This document shows, one piece after another, positions 61,041 through 64,000 of a stretch of DNA of 64,000 bases. The stretch's first letter is position 1, and the number at the start of each line of letters is the position of its first letter. Below the pieces are notes generated by a model, which was given only the letters and a program-made list of their open reading frames with translations, did no database searches and was not told where the DNA came from. Origin of the DNA: Nonomuraea turcica (GTDB taxonomy: Bacteria > Actinomycetota > Actinomycetes > Streptosporangiales > Streptosporangiaceae); assembly GCF_030718205.1 (NCBI RefSeq), contig NZ_JAUZQF010000005.1, positions 186,001 through 250,000 on the forward strand, read 5' to 3'. The translations under genes were made by a program, and so were the position numbers.

Positions 61041-61982
61041 ATGCCGCGACTGCCGCAGCGTATCGCCGATGCCGGCTACCGCCCTGGCGAGCCGCTCGTC
61101 CTCGGGCTGCAGCACCGCGACGCCCCACCCCTCTTCCACGCACAGGGATTCACGGCCACCGGCGGCACCCTCACCGCCATGACCCCCGTCTACGCGGCAT
61201 CCCTGTCCAAACAGATCACCGCCGCCTGCGCGGCACTGCTCGTCCAGCAGGGCGCGCTGGACCTGGGATCCGCCGTGTCGGACTGGCTGCCCCAGCTCCC
61301 CCCATGGGCCGAGGCCGTCCGGCTCCGGCACCTTCTGCACCACATCGCGGCTCTGCCACCCGACGCCGAGATCGACGCCCTCATGGACGGCGACCGCACC
61401 AGCCACGGCGTCATCCGGGCCCTCACCCGCTTCCCCGCCCTCCAAGGCAGGCCAGGCAGCGAGTACGTCTATTCGAACGCGGGATACGTCTGCCTGGCCG
61501 CCGCAGCGGAACGGGCGGCCGATCAGCCCCTGCCCGGCTTCGCGCACCACCATCTCTTCGCCCCCCTGGCGATGAACGACACGTGCTACTGGCCCGGGCC
61601 CGCCCCCGCACCTCCCGGCGCGGCGCCGCTGGCACGTCGGCATCCGGCACCGCTGTCCTTGGGCGACGGAGGCGTGTGGACCACCGCCACAGACCTCCTG
61701 CGGTGGAGCCAGGCCCTCAACGCCGACGAACTCGGCATCTCCGCCCTCCTGCAAACCCCGGGCCGCCTCGAGGACGGAACGCCGATCGACTACGCCTGGG
61801 GAATGGGAGTGCGCACGCACGCCGGGCACCGCGTCTATCGGCACGGTGGTGGCTGGTGGGGGCTGCGAGCCCGGCTGGCCCGGCTGCCCGGGCTGGGCGT
61901 GAGCGTCGTGCTCATCGCCATCGCCGACGACACCGAACGCCTGGGAGACCTCCTCAGCGGCCTTCTCGACGAGGTGACGTAG
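61041..61982 (+). CDS. Serine hydrolase of the beta-lactamase / class C fold
   Basis: The 313-residue protein has the SxxK motif SLSK (Ser54, Lys57), YSN in EYVYSNAGY and the third-strand motif HGGGWWG. It lacks a signal peptide, so it is likely an intracellular esterase or peptidase rather than a resistance enzyme. No ribosome site precedes ATG 61041; TACGGT (61028-61033) eight bases upstream fits a leaderless -10. Its stop is one base from the convergent LuxR gene's end. Confidence 0.88.
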   Translation: MPRLPQRIADAGYRPGEPLVLGLQHRDAPPLFHAQGFTATGGTLTAMTPVYAASLSKQITAACAALLVQQGALDLGSAVSDWLPQLPPWAEAVRLRHLLHHIAALPPDAEIDALMDGDRTSHGVIRALTRFPALQGRPGSEYVYSNAGYVCLAAAAERAADQPLPGFAHHHLFAPLAMNDTCYWPGPAPAPPGAAPLARRHPAPLSLGDGGVWTTATDLLRWSQALNADELGISALLQTPGRLEDGTPIDYAWGMGVRTHAGHRVYRHGGGWWGLRARLARLPGLGVSVVLIAIADDTERLGDLLSGLLDEVT

Positions 61983-61983
61983 C

Positions 61984-62841
61984 TCAGGGGAGGAAGCCGC
62001 GGCGGCGGGCGGCGATGACGGTTTCCGTGCGGGTGTGGGTGCCCAGTTTGCGCATGGCGTTACGCAGATAGCTCTTGACCGTCTCCGGGCGGATGCCCAG
62101 CCGGCCGGCCGTCTCGGCGTTTCCGCAGCCGACCGCGACCAGGGCCAGCACGTCCAGTTCGCGTGGCGACAGCGGGTTCGGCCGGCCGTCGGCAGGGCGG
62201 CCGCCGGGGCGGGCCAGCCGGTCGCACACGTCCGCCAGCCGTGCCCGGATCCCGGCGTCTCCGATCTCCTGCGTGATGGCCCTGAGCTGGGCGTGGGCCA
62301 GGCGGACGGCCTCCCACTCCCCCGCGGTCGGCGTCTCACGGGCGGCCCGGGTGATGGCCGCCGTCTCCAGCTCGGCCAGCCTGCGTTCCACCTCGCGGCG
62401 CACGGTCACCTCGAAGCTCACCCGGGCGGCGACCTGGGTCATGGCGTCCAGCACGCGGTCGCTGATCGACAAGGGCTCGCGGATCCCGCCGTACAGGACA
62501 CCGGACACCGTGCCGTGCACCGTGACCGGCACCGCGGCGATCGCCCGCAGCCCCTCGACGGTGACCGGTTTGTCGTACTCGTGGCTGATGCGCGGGTCGG
62601 CGGCGTAGTCGTCGACGGCGCCGGGGCGGGCCGTCGTGATCACGCGGCCGCCCAGCCCGTTGCCCGCGCTGACGACCAGACCGCGCAGGGCGCCGGTCAG
62701 GGTGCCGCTGAACTCGGTCAGCGTGACGCCGTGCCGCCCGTCCGGCACCAGCCCGCCGAACGCGACGGGCAGCCCCGTCGCCCGGCGCAGCCGTCCGACG
62801 GCGGTGTGGAGCGCCTCGGCGGGCACGTGCAGTGCGGCCAT
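61984..62841 (-). CDS. GAF-domain LuxR-family transcriptional regulator
   Basis: The 285-residue protein has an N-terminal GAF-like sensor domain (residues about 15-150, [39 protein letters not shown]), a helical linker, and a C-terminal LuxR helix-turn-helix ([40 protein letters not shown]). ATG 62841 is chosen to match the usual MAAL start; ATG 62853 is also possible. Neither has a good ribosome site. It is divergent from an acyl-CoA synthetase gene, a common pairing that suggests control of fatty-acid or aromatic-acid activation. Confidence 0.88.
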   Translation of the reverse strand: MAALHVPAEALHTAVGRLRRATGLPVAFGGLVPDGRHGVTLTEFSGTLTGALRGLVVSAGNGLGGRVITTARPGAVDDYAADPRISHEYDKPVTVEGLRAIAAVPVTVHGTVSGVLYGGIREPLSISDRVLDAMTQVAARVSFEVTVRREVERRLAELETAAITRAARETPTAGEWEAVRLAHAQLRAITQEIGDAGIRARLADVCDRLARPGGRPADGRPNPLSPRELDVLALVAVGCGNAETAGRLGIRPETVKSYLRNAMRKLGTHTRTETVIAARRRGFLP

Positions 62842-62927
62842 GTCACCAAGCATGGACGAGCCCGGCTGCGGCAGGCTACCCCCGAACGGGGGTGGCGGCG
62901 GGCTCGGTCCCGGGAGATCCTGCGTGC

Positions 62928-64000
62928 ATGGTTGCTGACGCAATGGTCTCGTACGCCTCCGGCGGGTCGGAGATGCCCCTGCTGGGCGAGACGATCGGGG
63001 AGAACTTCGAGCGCGCGGTGGCGCGGTTCGGTGACCGCGAGGCGCTGGTGGATGTGGCGGCCGGGCGCCACTGGACGTACGCCGAGCTGGACGCCGCCGT
63101 CAACGAGGTGGCGCTCGGCCTGCTGGCCCGGGGCGTCGCCAAGGGCGACCGGGTCGGCATCTGGGCGCCCAACTGCGCCGAATGGGTGCTCGTCCAGTAC
63201 GCCACCGCGAAGATCGGCGCGATCCTGGTCAACGTCAATCCCGCCTACCGCGCCCATGAGCTGGCGTACGTCGTCCAGCAGTCCGGCATGCGGCTGCTCA
63301 TCAGCGCGGTCACGCACAAGACCAGCGACTACCGGGCGATGATCGGCGAGATCGGCTTCGCGGACGCGATCTTCATCGGCGAGGACGACTGGGACGAGCT
63401 GGTCGAGAGCGGCCGGCGCGGCGACCCGGCCGCTCTGCGGACGCGGGCGGCGGAGCTGACGTTCGACGACCCGATCAACATCCAGTACACGTCGGGCACC
63501 ACCGGCTTCCCCAAAGGCGCCACGCTGTCGCACCACAACATTCTCAACAACGGCTACTTCGTCGGCGAGCTCCTCGGCTACACCGAGCGGGACCGGGTGT
63601 GCCTCCCGGTGCCGCTCTACCACTGCTTCGGCATGGTCATGGGCAACCTCGGCGCGACCTCGCACGGCTCGTGCATCGTGCTGCCGTCGCCCGGCTTCGA
63701 CCCGGAGGCGACGTTGCGGGCCGTGCAGGAGGAGCGGTGCACGTCCCTGTACGGAGTGCCGACGATGTTCATCGCCGAACTCGCCGTGTCCGGAAATTTC
63801 AATCTTTCCACCCTCAGAACCGGCATCATGGCGGGCTCCCCGTGCCCCGTCGAGGTCATGAAGCGCGTGGTCAGCGAGATGAACATGACCGAGGTCGCCA
63901 TCTGCTACGGGATGACCGAGACCTCACCCGTCTCCACGATGACCCGCGCGGACGACGGCCTGGCCCGCCGCACCGAGACCGTCGGCCGCGTGATGCCGCA
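62928..64000 (+). CDS. Acyl-CoA synthetase (AMP-binding), C-terminus cut by window edge
   Basis: The frame is open from ATG 62928 (alternative ATG 62943) to the window end, 357 codons. The AMP-binding P-loop [18 protein letters not shown], the segment [20 protein letters not shown] and the A5 motif [12 protein letters not shown] identify a medium/long-chain fatty acyl-CoA ligase. The enzyme activates a carboxylic acid with ATP and CoA. GGGAG lies 11 bases before the start. The C-terminal swivel domain lies outside the window. Confidence 0.92.
   Translation, partial: MVADAMVSYASGGSEMPLLGETIGENFERAVARFGDREALVDVAAGRHWTYAELDAAVNEVALGLLARGVAKGDRVGIWAPNCAEWVLVQYATAKIGAILVNVNPAYRAHELAYVVQQSGMRLLISAVTHKTSDYRAMIGEIGFADAIFIGEDDWDELVESGRRGDPAALRTRAAELTFDDPINIQYTSGTTGFPKGATLSHHNILNNGYFVGELLGYTERDRVCLPVPLYHCFGMVMGNLGATSHGSCIVLPSPGFDPEATLRAVQEERCTSLYGVPTMFIAELAVSGNFNLSTLRTGIMAGSPCPVEVMKRVVSEMNMTEVAICYGMTETSPVSTMTRADDGLARRTETVGRVMP

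Noticed and set aside
61041..61982. Beta-lactam resistance gene
   Set aside because: The SxxK/YxN motifs are shared with esterases and peptidases; there is no signal peptide and no resistance context.

Overview
This window is very GC-rich, with GTG starts, AAAGGA or GGAGG ribosome sites, many four-base ATGA or GTGA gene overlaps, and families typical of filamentous actinomycetes (AfsR-type regulators, spore-associated protein A modules, LacI-controlled glycoside hydrolases). I infer a soil actinomycete, probably Streptosporangiaceae (Nonomuraea-like). It is an accessory chromosomal region devoted mainly to plant and cell-wall polysaccharide use. I saw no rRNA, tRNA or CRISPR array.

Layout. 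1-3600: a partial TetR gene with a perfect palindromic operator, an orphan and oversized TnpB (IS200/IS605 RNA-guided nuclease family), and a remnant of an ABC exporter permease. 3603-10872: a secreted clan GH-A hydrolase with two binding modules, a FAD oxidase, a translationally coupled three-gene module with predicted metal-binding proteins, and a membrane protein. 10938-23411: a glucuronoxylan-type block with a GH67 alpha-glucuronidase, an LplA-type sugar ABC transporter co-transcribed with a GH3 enzyme and a DUF624 protein, and a GH43 xylosidase. The GH3 and GH43 genes have the same CGAAACTTTCG operator at nearly the same distance from their starts. 21334-29186: a SapA-like secreted protein, two peptidoglycan hydrolases carrying the same SapA-like C-terminal module, and a large AfsR-type regulator. 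29217-30460: a graveyard of gene remnants (TetR, hemerythrin, GH5).

30473-37003: LacI regulator divergent from a sugar ABC transporter and a six-hairpin hydrolase, with AAACGTTT-core palindromes as likely operators. 37011-38227: MarR/DoxX pair with three operators, and a 50-residue membrane protein. 38236-45078: a GntR-controlled divergon (phosphotriesterase-like, Tm-1-like, PEP-hydrolase-like on one side; SIS, SDR and FAD oxidoreductase on the other), which looks like a catabolic pathway without an assigned substrate. 45056-59143: a second divergon, with sialidase-like, GH127 and six-hairpin enzymes on one side and LacI, a complete Dpp-type ABC transporter and a second FAD oxidoreductase on the other. 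59161-64000: RecQ-type helicase, serine hydrolase, GAF-LuxR regulator and a truncated acyl-CoA synthetase.

The recurring logic is local regulator, uptake system, then hydrolases and oxidoreductases. A second theme is decay: at least five partial genes have lost internal or terminal segments while neighbouring genes look intact.
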